Shown here: piece by piece, positions 8,534-16,006 of the stretch
How the letters are laid out: the number at the start of each line of letters is the position of its first letter
How positions within the stretch are numbered: the first letter of the stretch is position 1
Assembly: GCA_902801475.1 (NCBI GenBank)
Contig: CADCIO010000016.1
Coordinates: 25,248-89,247 of the forward strand
DNA: 64,000 nt
DNA from: an uncultured Bacteroidales bacterium
GTDB taxonomy: Bacteria; Bacteroidota; Bacteroidia; Bacteroidales; Bacteroidaceae
Reading direction: 5' to 3'
The notes under the pieces: generated by a model
Told to the model about the DNA's origin: nothing
Seen by the model: the letters and a program-made list of their open reading frames with translations, nothing else
Databases searched by the model: none
Made by a program: the position numbers and the translations under genes

Positions 8534-9052
8534 TCCCCACACAAATCCGCCGATGCCTGCTGCCAGGATGCACCAGATGGGCGACACACCAAAGACCCAA
8601 ATCAGCACAGCCGCCACGATAGGAATCCACCAGTTGTATTTGTTCAGCTTCGCTTTCTTCGCCATACTGAAGCAGGGGGCGAGAATGAGCGCCACCACAC
8701 AAGGACGGACACCCATGAAGATCTTCTCCACATAGATGTTATCCTTGAAGGTCTGGAAGAACATGGCAATGAGCAGAATCGCCACAATTGACGGCAATGC
8801 AGTAGCCAATGCTCCCACAATGCCGCCTCCCACGCCCTTCAGCTTCAGCCCGATATGAGAGGCCATATCGATAGCGAAAAGTCCAGGCGTGCTCTGTGCC
8901 ACCACCAGCGTGTCCATGAATTCCTCATGGTTCAGCCAATGTTTCTTGTCCACCACTTCCTTCTCCATCATCTGCACCATCGCAAAGCCTCCCCCAATGG
9001 TGAAGCTCCCGATCTTGGCAAATGTGAGGAAAATCTGTGTGTAGATGCCCAT
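8519..9052 (-). CDS. Chromate transporter family protein, short-chain (CHR), subunit 2
   Basis: 177 residues, a second CHR domain (FTIGGGFAMVQ near 17-27, QSTPGLFAID near 53-62) with about six hydrophobic segments. It is the probable heteromeric partner of the protein at 7722-8294. The stop codon lies within the last unit of the 22-bp array, so the C-terminus (GRLKN) may have been reshaped by the repeat. It follows purL with a 58-bp gap that holds four CTAGT nonamers. Confidence 0.88.
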   Translation of the reverse strand: MGIYTQIFLTFAKIGSFTIGGGFAMVQMMEKEVVDKKHWLNHEEFMDTLVVAQSTPGLFAIDMASHIGLKLKGVGGGIVGALATALPSIVAILLIAMFFQTFKDNIYVEKIFMGVRPCVVALILAPCFSMAKKAKLNKYNWWIPIVAAVLIWVFGVSPIWCILAAGIGGFVWGRLKN

Positions 9053-9066
9053 GCGCTCTTCTTTTT

Positions 9067-9102
9067 CTAGTTGGTCTAGTCGAACTAGTATTTCTAGTTA
9101 TA
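9067..9102. repeat. CTAGT nonamer array between purL and the chromate transporter
   Basis: Four 9-bp units (CTAGTTGGT, CTAGTCGAA, CTAGTATTT, CTAGTTATA). CTAGTTGG followed by one base and CTAGT is shared with the repeat inside the M16 gene at 7051-7064. Confidence 0.85.
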
Positions 9103-9110
9103 CTTGCCCA

Positions 9111-12100
9111 TTACTTCATCTTTCCTTCCACCCACTTTCTGGCGTTCACGAATGCCTCAATCCAAGGAGTCACCTCGTCTGCCTTGCGGTCAGCTGGATA
9201 GTTGGCTTGCTGCCAAGGGAAGATAGCGCGCTCCAAGTGTGGCATCATGGCCAAGTGGCGACCATCAGCCGAAGCGATACCTGCCACATCGTAAGTGGAA
9301 CCGTTTGGATTGCCTGGATAGCCAGAGTAGTTGTACTTTGCTACAATATTGTAATCCTTCTCAGCCTTTGGCAGACGGAAATTACCCTCTCCATGAGCCA
9401 CCCACAAGCCGAGCTTGCTGCCGCTCAATGAGCCAAACATCACCGACTTGTTCTCAGGAATCTGCAAAGTCACAAACTCACTCTCGAACTTGTGGCTGAC
9501 GTTGTGCAACATCTGTGCGTAGTCCTTCGCATCGGTCACAGCGTGGTTGTTGTTGATGAGGCCAAGTTCCACCATCAGCTGGCAACCGTTACAGATACCC
9601 AGCGACAGCGTGTCCTCTCTTGCGTAGAAGGCGTCGAGTGCAGCCTTTGCCTTGGGGTTGAAGAGGAAGGCACCTGCCCATCCCTTTGCTGAACCCAGCA
9701 CGTCGGAGTTGGAGAAGCCACCACAGAACACAATCATGTTGATGTCTTCCAATGTCTCGCGACCGCTCACGAGGTCGGTCATCATCACGTCCTTCACATC
9801 GAAGCCTGCCAGGTAGAGCGAGTAAGCCATTTCGCGCTCTCCGTTCGTACCCTTCTCACGAATGATGGCCGCCTTGATGCCTGTACGTTCACGACGGTCA
9901 GCGCTGATGCCATACTGCGCCAGCTTACCTGTGAACGATGCAGGGAACAGATGTTCGATAGGTTGATTCTTGTAGTTCTCGAAACGCTCCTTCGCCATAC
10001 CGTTGAAAGACTGCTTGGTGTCGAGGCGATAAGAAGTTGAGTACCAGATATCACGCAACTTGTCGATGTCGAAGTAACGATTACGACCACCCTTCTTCAC
10101 CACAATCTGGCGCTCCTCGATGGGTTGACCAATCTCCACGAAGCCCACACCTGCCTTGTTCAGCAGATTCTCCACAGCACGCTTGTCTGCGTTCTTTACC
10201 TGCACAACCACACCAGGGTTCTCGGCGAAGAGCAACTTCACAGGGTCGCTCTCATTGATGCCGTTGAGATTCACCTTGATACCACCCTTCTGATTGGCGA
10301 AGGTCATCTCCAGCAATGTGGTGATGAGACCACCTGCACTGATGTCGTGACCAGCCAGCAAGAGTTCTTCCTTCACCAAATCCTGCACAGCCAAGAAAGC
10401 ATCGCGGAAGTACTCAGGATTCTTTACGGTTGGCACATCGCTTCCCACCTTGCCCAAACTCTGAGCAAAAGCTGAACCGCCCAGCTTCAGGGTGTCGAAC
10501 GAGAAGTCGATATGATAGAGCGTTGTGTCGGCATCGTTGACCAGCACAGGGCTGACAACCTTCTTCACATCGCTCACTTCACCACCTGAAGACACAATCA
10601 CAGTTCCTGGAGAGATGATCTTGCTGCCATCAGGATATTTCTGCGTCATTGACAATGAATCCTTACCTGTTGGCACGTTCACCTGCAGCGCACAGCAGAA
10701 GTCACTCAATGCCTGCACACCTTCATAGAGACGTGCGTCTTCACCCTTCTGCGAACGGCAAGGCCACATCCAGTTGGCAGACAGGCTCACAGAGTCAAGT
10801 CCCTCTGCCATAGGAGCCCAAACCAAGTTGGTCAACGACTCAGCCACTGACAGCACAGAACCTGCTGCTGGGTCAGCGAGACCTGCCTGTGGAGCGTGAC
10901 CAATCGCTGTGGCAATACCCTTCTCGCCACGATAGTCGAGTGCAACAACACCACAGTCGGAGAGTGGCAACTGAATCTCACCCTGACATTGCTGACGGGC
11001 AATCTTACCAGTCACAGAACGGTCCACCTTGTTGGTCAACCAGTCCTTACAAGCCACAGCTTCCAACTGGAGCACATTCTCCAAGTAAGTCTCTATCTCA
11101 TTATAGGAATAAGTCGCATCCTCATACTTTCTCACCACCGTCTCATCGTGCATATAGGTCTTGGGTGAGTGGCCAAACATCTGTGCCACATCCAAGTCGA
11201 ACGGACGAACACCATCGCCCTGCTGGAAAGCGAAGTGAGCATCGCCTGTACACTCACCCACCACATACAATGGGGCACGTTCACGCTCAGCAATCTGACG
11301 CACGTGCTCAATGTGCTTCTCGTCGATGAGAAGACCCATGCGCTCCTGACTCTCGTTGGCAATGATTTCCTTGCTCGAGAGGGTCTGGTCGCCAATCGGC
11401 AACTTGGTCATATCGATGAGACCACCACACTCTTCCACCAACTCAGACAGACAGTTCACGTGACCTGCTGAACCGTGGTCGTGGATGCTGACTACAGGAT
11501 TCACCTCTTCCTCACAAAGGGCACGAACGAGGTTGTTGGCACGCTTCTGCATCTCTGGGTTGGCACGCTGCACGGCGTTCAACTCGATGCCTGATGAATA
11601 GCGACCTGTATCTACAGAAGACACAGAACCACCACCCAAGCCGATGCGATAGTTATCACCACCAACGACCACAATCTTGTTGCCTTTCTCAGGTGTACCC
11701 TTCAGGCAGTCACGCTTGGTGCCATAGCCAACACCACCAGCCAACATGATGACCTTATCGTAGCCATACTGCTCAGCCACATCACCCTGCTGCTCCTCAT
11801 GCTCGAAGGTGAGCACAGAGCCACAAATCAGCGGCTGACCAAACTTGTTACCAAAGTCGCTGGCACCATTCGAAGCCTTGATGAGAATCTGCTCAGGTGT
11901 CTGATACAGCCACTTACGGATAGGCAGCACCTCTTCCCAAGGACGGATATCTCCCTCCTTGTCCGACTTCGTCCACTTCGGATAGCTGTGTGGCTGACTG
12001 GGAGCGACACCATTTCTTGGGTAGCTCGTCATATAGACAGCTGTACCGGCAATCGGCCAAGAGCCGACACCACCACCCATACGGTCACGGATTTCACCAC

Positions 12101-12896
12101 CTGTACCTGTTGCAGCACCATTGAATGGCTCCACCGTCGTAGGGAAGTTATGCGTCTCAGCCTTCAACGAAATGACTGACTCGATGTCCTTCACCTCAAA
12201 ATAGTCGCTGGTTGAGTGGTCAGCAGGAGCAAACTGCTCCACCACAGGACCTTGGCTGAATGCCACATTGTCCTTATATGCCGAAAGAATCTTGTTGGGA
12301 TTCTCCTGCGTCGTCTTCTTGATCATCTGGAAGAGCGAGCTCTCCTTCTCCTGACCATCGATGATGAACGTGCCACCAAAAATCTTGTGACGGCAGTGCT
12401 CAGAGTTAATCTGTGCGAAGCCGAACACTTCAGAGTCAGTCAACTTTCTGCCCAACTGACCTTCCACCTTGTGCAGGTACTCGATTTCCTCAGGAGAGAG
12501 GGCAAGACCTTCCTGCTCGTTATACTCCTCTAGGTTCTCGATGTGGAGAATCGGAGCAGGTTCTATGTTCACCGTGAAGATGTCCTGATTCAGACCCTTG
12601 TACATACGTTGCAGCATGGGGTCGTGCTCAGCATCCTCACTATCGACAGGGAAGTATTCCTCGATGCGCTGCACACCCTCGATGGCCATGTTCTGCGTGA
12701 TTTCCACAGCGTTCGTACTCCAAGGAGTGATCATTTCACGACGTGGACCTACAAAGAATCCCTGCAAATTGTTCTCGCTTTCTGGGCGAGCTTCGCCATA
12801 CAGCCAGCAAAGCTCATTGGTTTCATCAGCGGAGAGCTCATGGTTTACCTGCGTGGCAATCACACTCTGCGCTGGTGTTCTGAAAAAGTAAATCAT
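9111..12896 (-). CDS. purL: Phosphoribosylformylglycinamidine synthase, large single-chain type
   Basis: 1261 residues, the length of the one-chain FGAM synthase of proteobacteria and Bacteroidota. It converts FGAR, ATP and glutamine to FGAM in purine synthesis. The FGAR-AT linker and catalytic core motifs (NSEHCRHKIF, KAETHNFPT, GGEIRDRMGGG) are followed by a C-terminal class I glutaminase with nucleophile Cys1102 in GICNGCQ and a late HGEGNF. The start at 12896 is chosen because the 35 codons upstream are not family-like and run across a -7 box at 12923-12930. Confidence 0.96.
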   Translation of the reverse strand: MIYFFRTPAQSVIATQVNHELSADETNELCWLYGEARPESENNLQGFFVGPRREMITPWSTNAVEITQNMAIEGVQRIEEYFPVDSEDAEHDPMLQRMYKGLNQDIFTVNIEPAPILHIENLEEYNEQEGLALSPEEIEYLHKVEGQLGRKLTDSEVFGFAQINSEHCRHKIFGGTFIIDGQEKESSLFQMIKKTTQENPNKILSAYKDNVAFSQGPVVEQFAPADHSTSDYFEVKDIESVISLKAETHNFPTTVEPFNGAATGTGGEIRDRMGGGVGSWPIAGTAVYMTSYPRNGVAPSQPHSYPKWTKSDKEGDIRPWEEVLPIRKWLYQTPEQILIKASNGASDFGNKFGQPLICGSVLTFEHEEQQGDVAEQYGYDKVIMLAGGVGYGTKRDCLKGTPEKGNKIVVVGGDNYRIGLGGGSVSSVDTGRYSSGIELNAVQRANPEMQKRANNLVRALCEEEVNPVVSIHDHGSAGHVNCLSELVEECGGLIDMTKLPIGDQTLSSKEIIANESQERMGLLIDEKHIEHVRQIAERERAPLYVVGECTGDAHFAFQQGDGVRPFDLDVAQMFGHSPKTYMHDETVVRKYEDATYSYNEIETYLENVLQLEAVACKDWLTNKVDRSVTGKIARQQCQGEIQLPLSDCGVVALDYRGEKGIATAIGHAPQAGLADPAAGSVLSVAESLTNLVWAPMAEGLDSVSLSANWMWPCRSQKGEDARLYEGVQALSDFCCALQVNVPTGKDSLSMTQKYPDGSKIISPGTVIVSSGGEVSDVKKVVSPVLVNDADTTLYHIDFSFDTLKLGGSAFAQSLGKVGSDVPTVKNPEYFRDAFLAVQDLVKEELLLAGHDISAGGLITTLLEMTFANQKGGIKVNLNGINESDPVKLLFAENPGVVVQVKNADKRAVENLLNKAGVGFVEIGQPIEERQIVVKKGGRNRYFDIDKLRDIWYSTSYRLDTKQSFNGMAKERFENYKNQPIEHLFPASFTGKLAQYGISADRRERTGIKAAIIREKGTNGEREMAYSLYLAGFDVKDVMMTDLVSGRETLEDINMIVFCGGFSNSDVLGSAKGWAGAFLFNPKAKAALDAFYAREDTLSLGICNGCQLMVELGLINNNHAVTDAKDYAQMLHNVSHKFESEFVTLQIPENKSVMFGSLSGSKLGLWVAHGEGNFRLPKAEKDYNIVAKYNYSGYPGNPNGSTYDVAGIASADGRHLAMMPHLERAIFPWQQANYPADRKADEVTPWIEAFVNARKWVEGKMK

Positions 12897-12922
12897 AAAT
12901 TTGTGTGTCTGAAAATTTACCG

Positions 12923-12930
12923 CAAAGGTA
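12923..12930 (-). promoter_or_regulatory. -7 box for purL
   Basis: TACCTTTG on the minus strand, 26 bp before the chosen purL start. No TTTG at the standard -33 spacing. Confidence 0.6.
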
Positions 12931-13106
12931 CGACTTTTTTCCCAAACCCTCACCACAAAACCGCATGAACTTACATTATTTATATAGAAATCCCCCTCCA
13001 CTTCCCCTTTTTGACTTCGTCAGATAAACCCACGTGTTGACAACGCCTCATTTTTTGCGACCTCGTGGGAGAAATTTTGTAACCTCGCGGGAGCGTTTCT
13101 GCGAAC

Positions 13107-13144
13107 TGTCCAGAAATGGACATGCGACTGTCCGATAATGGACA
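13107..13144 (+). promoter_or_regulatory. Tandem TGTCC-N6-GGACA dyads
   Basis: Two dyads, TGTCCAGAAATGGACA (13107-13122) and TGTCCGATAATGGACA (13129-13144), have centres exactly 22 bp apart. The same pair with the same spacing and flanks occurs on the other strand at 60411-60448. Both pairs point the same way toward their downstream gene. Confidence 0.75.
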
Positions 13145-13276
13145 CTCGCATTGGGGGCCACCACTCATTATCAATGAGTTATGCCTCTGGCATCAGATTT
13201 GTAGAAAAAAGTGGTGTTTTGTTGTCACTAAAACGGGACTTTTTTCGTTATTAAATATAGAAGGTAAAAGAAACAA

Positions 13277-15142
13277 ATGAAAATGAGAAAAATTTTGACA
13301 ATGTTGTTTGCCCTCGTAAGCGTTGTGGGGCAGGCACAGAAACAGGTTGTGTGGGAGAAACCAACGGCCTTTATGGGAAATAGTAACGCTGAGTTTGAAA
13401 TCACGAAGGTGGAGTTGAAGCAGACGGAGACGGTGCTGCACATCAATGCCAACTACAGACCTGGCTCTTGGATTCGGTTTGCCAAAGAGTCGTTCGTGCA
13501 GACACCTGACGGCAAGAAGTATGCCATCACGGGTGGAGCGAGTACGAATGAGAAGGAGTTTGACATTGAGCTCGATTCTCTTTTCTGGATGCCCAAAAGC
13601 GGAGTGGCTGACTTGGCGCTGCACTTCAAGCCTGTGCCGCTCGACACCAAGGAGATGGACTTCTTGGAGGGCTACAATGACAATGATTTCAAGTTCTGGA
13701 ATATCAGTAACGGAAAGACCAAGCAAAAGTTTGAGTTGCCTGACGAGTGGAAAGACGTGCAATATGCTAAAGACGAAACCCTGCCTGCTGCGAAAATCAA
13801 TCAAGGTGTGGCCACCATCAAGGTGAAGATGTTGGGCTATAAGCGAGGCATGAACTTGGATTTCTATGTGGGTGGTTTCACACCATTGGGCGTGAGGGAA
13901 CGCTTCGACAAGTGGTTTCCATTTGCCGATGATGGCACCCTGAAGGTGGAGGTTCCCCTGTGGCTGGCTCGTGAGGTGAGTGTCGGCGTTCAGGGTCTGG
14001 CATTCTCCAATATCGTTATCGCCCCAGGTCAAGAAACTTCCATCTTGATGAAGGTTACCACAGACAATCGTCCGTTCATCGCTTTCAAGGGCTACCTTGC
14101 CAAGACCAACATGGACTTAGTTGATGCCGACAACACTTTCGAACCATATAGTATGGACGAAGAAAATTTCCTCAAAGTCAGGGAGTGCAAGACGAAGGAA
14201 GAACGCCTACAATGCCTGACGGATCTCTTCAACCAACGGGTGGCTGCTTTCAAGAAGGCCAAATACACTACAGCTGCCAAAGACCTGCTCTGTATGGCAG
14301 CAGAAGAAAACTACATCAAATGGTCACGCCAGTTTGCTACCAATTATAGCCAATTCAGATTGGATGAAGACGGAACAGTCTATATGACCAGTATGGACTT
14401 CGAAGAGAATTATCAGAAGAACAAGGATCTTCTTGCTTTGTCAGAAGAAGAAAGGGCATACACTTGGAAGTATCTGAATGAACCAGGCTCCCCTTGTAGC
14501 AGAGTGTTCTGGGATACCGCTCTGAGTGCTTATGATAAGCAGCTACTGAAACAACCCAATTATAATCTGGAGCTTCAGTTGGTACCAACGTTTTTGACGA
14601 ATGATGATGAACAATTCGTCAATCGTGTGCTTCAAACGATGAAGCATGAGGACTGCAAGGCTGTTGTTCTCGAGTATCAGGCAGAACAGCAACGTATTGC
14701 TCAGCAGCTGACCAGTCAGGAGAGCGTATTCTTCCAAAAGTACGACGATGTGGCTCCTGAAAACATTCTCCAAACCATTCTCGACAAATACAAGGGCAAG
14801 ACGGTGGTTATCGACATCTGGGCAACTTGGTGCGGTCCTTGTCGTGCAGGTCATCAGGCAATGAAGCCGATGAAGGAAGAGATGAAGGGCAAGAATATCC
14901 AGTTTGTCTATATCACTTCTCCTACCTCTCCCCTTAATACTTGGCAGGAGATGATTAAGGAGATTGATGGCGACCACTATTATTTGACCAAGGAGCAGTA
15001 TAGCTACATCCTCAACAAGTATGAGTCAGAGGGTATCCCCACCTACGCCATCTATGACGCCAAAGGTGAACAGACTTTCAAGACCATTGGATTCTCAGGT
15101 GTGGAGGTGTTCAAGGAAGAGTTGGGGAAAGTGATGAAGTGA
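13277..15142 (+). CDS. Exported thioredoxin-like (TlpA-type) protein with large N-terminal domain
   Basis: 621 residues. A signal peptide (MKMRKILTML, cleavage near GQA at about 20) exports it to the periplasm. The first roughly 470 residues are a beta-rich region of the kind found in Bacteroidota TlpA-like proteins; its function is unknown. A thioredoxin fold follows, with WCGPC at 518-522 and a cis-proline at GIPTY. The likely role is periplasmic disulfide reduction or exchange. It stands alone, under a region with conserved dyads, so it is probably controlled by an activator that also acts on the permease pair near 60.3 kb. It ends at a strong bidirectional terminator. Confidence 0.85.
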   Translation: MKMRKILTMLFALVSVVGQAQKQVVWEKPTAFMGNSNAEFEITKVELKQTETVLHINANYRPGSWIRFAKESFVQTPDGKKYAITGGASTNEKEFDIELDSLFWMPKSGVADLALHFKPVPLDTKEMDFLEGYNDNDFKFWNISNGKTKQKFELPDEWKDVQYAKDETLPAAKINQGVATIKVKMLGYKRGMNLDFYVGGFTPLGVRERFDKWFPFADDGTLKVEVPLWLAREVSVGVQGLAFSNIVIAPGQETSILMKVTTDNRPFIAFKGYLAKTNMDLVDADNTFEPYSMDEENFLKVRECKTKEERLQCLTDLFNQRVAAFKKAKYTTAAKDLLCMAAEENYIKWSRQFATNYSQFRLDEDGTVYMTSMDFEENYQKNKDLLALSEEERAYTWKYLNEPGSPCSRVFWDTALSAYDKQLLKQPNYNLELQLVPTFLTNDDEQFVNRVLQTMKHEDCKAVVLEYQAEQQRIAQQLTSQESVFFQKYDDVAPENILQTILDKYKGKTVVIDIWATWCGPCRAGHQAMKPMKEEMKGKNIQFVYITSPTSPLNTWQEMIKEIDGDHYYLTKEQYSYILNKYESEGIPTYAIYDAKGEQTFKTIGFSGVEVFKEELGKVMK

Positions 15143-15153
15143 AAAGTATAAAC

Positions 15154-15195
15154 AACAAGCGAGGCTCACTCTGGTCAGGGTGAGCCTCGCTTGTT
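15154..15195. terminator. Bidirectional hairpin terminator
   Basis: Perfect 16-bp stem (AACAAGCGAGGCTCAC at 15154-15169 with its complement at 15180-15195) and a 10-nt loop, followed by TGTTTATTTG. It separates the convergent thioredoxin-like and hsp20 genes. Confidence 0.9.
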
Positions 15196-15206
15196 TGTTT
15201 ATTTGT

Positions 15207-15650
15207 TTATTTGATTTCGATGTTCAAGGTCTCCTTCGCTTTCTCTTCTTCCGTCTTCTTTGGAATGTCGATGGTCAGTACGCCATCGGCCATACCAGCG
15301 GAGATTTTCGACTTCTCTACATTGTCGGGCAATGAGAAGCGCTGTTCGAACTTGCTGTAGCTGAACTCTCTGCGCAGATAGGTCTTCTTGTCGCCACCCT
15401 CTTTGTTTTCAGCCTTCTTTTCCATGCTGATGACGATATCACCGTCATTGGTGAGCTGGATCTTGAAGTCATCCTTGGTCATGCCAGGAGCAGCCACTTC
15501 TACTTTGTACGCTGTTTTGTCCTCCGATACGTTGATGGCTGGAGTCGTTCCGTGATATTTAATGGTTGGCATCCAATTGTCATCGAAGAAATCGTTAAAC
15601 AATGAAGGGATCCATCCCTGATTACGTGTTGAATAAACTGTAGGCATCAT
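15207..15650 (-). CDS. Small heat shock protein (Hsp20/alpha-crystallin)
   Basis: 147 residues. The alpha-crystallin domain covers about residues 35-135 (AAPGMTKDDF, then the late GVLTIDIPKK), followed by a charged tail ending in LNIEIK, close to the I-x-I anchor of the family. It is an ATP-independent chaperone that holds unfolding proteins in the cytosol. Unusually for this genome, a full Shine-Dalgarno AGGAGG (15659-15664) lies 8 nt before the start, which fits a need for strong translation under stress. Confidence 0.93.
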   Translation of the reverse strand: MMPTVYSTRNQGWIPSLFNDFFDDNWMPTIKYHGTTPAINVSEDKTAYKVEVAAPGMTKDDFKIQLTNDGDIVISMEKKAENKEGGDKKTYLRREFSYSKFEQRFSLPDNVEKSKISAGMADGVLTIDIPKKTEEEKAKETLNIEIK

Positions 15651-16006
15651 AGTTTTGTCCTCCTAATTTATTTTATTGTTAAACATTTACTTTTTGAGTT
15701 CTTTGGGGCTCGGATTACTCTGATTACTCGGAGTGTTCCGATTGCTCAACTCTGCCTACCCTAACTGCAACCTTCATGCCTAACTGCCACTTTGTCAATG
15801 CTTTTAAACTCCGTTAAACATTCATGCTACCCATTTAAACTCCCTTAAACATTGGGGCTGCCACCTGCTGACTTTTTGTCGTTGCTCATCTTCCACAAAA
15901 AGAGGGGAATAAATACCCCACGTTCCTATTTCCTCCACGAATAAAACAATTGTTTCGTTGATTATTCGTACCTTTGCGCGCTAATGACAAATTTAAGAAG
16001 AAGATA
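15651..16006. other. 356-bp divergent intergenic region between hsp20 and the GH127-type gene
   Basis: No gene seen. TTTAAACTCC-G/C-TTAAACATT occurs twice 31 bp apart (15803-15822 and 15834-15853, one mismatch), and GTTAAACATT recurs at 15678-15687. A -7 box for the rightward gene is at 15969-15976. The repeats are candidate regulator sites. Confidence 0.5.
15969..15976 (+). promoter_or_regulatory. -7 box for the GH127-type gene
   Basis: TACCTTTG 30 bp before the ATG at 16007. A TTG at 15950-15952 is a poor -33 candidate. Confidence 0.6.

Larger units (their letters stand above)
12897..13276. other. 380-bp divergent regulatory region between purL and the thioredoxin-like gene
   Basis: It holds the purL -7 box, a double TGTCC dyad (13107-13144), a 7-bp inverted repeat ACTCATT/AATGAGT (13163-13179) and a weak sigma-54-like TGGCAT-N5-TTGT (13188-13202). 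No coding region is convincing. Confidence 0.7.

Noticed and set aside
8338..8791. Three plus-strand frames through the 22-bp array
   Set aside because: They translate the repeat as low-complexity peptide and then run antisense to the chromate transporter.
12897..13001. 35-codon extension of purL
   Set aside because: It reads through a -7 box and lacks similarity to the family start; the ATG at 12896 fits.
13188..13202. Sigma-54 promoter as a firm feature
   Set aside because: The -12 GC is GT here, and no equivalent site is visible before the second dyad locus; mentioned only as a possibility.
13193..14032. 279-codon minus-strand reading frame
   Set aside because: Antisense to the thioredoxin-like gene, no domain.
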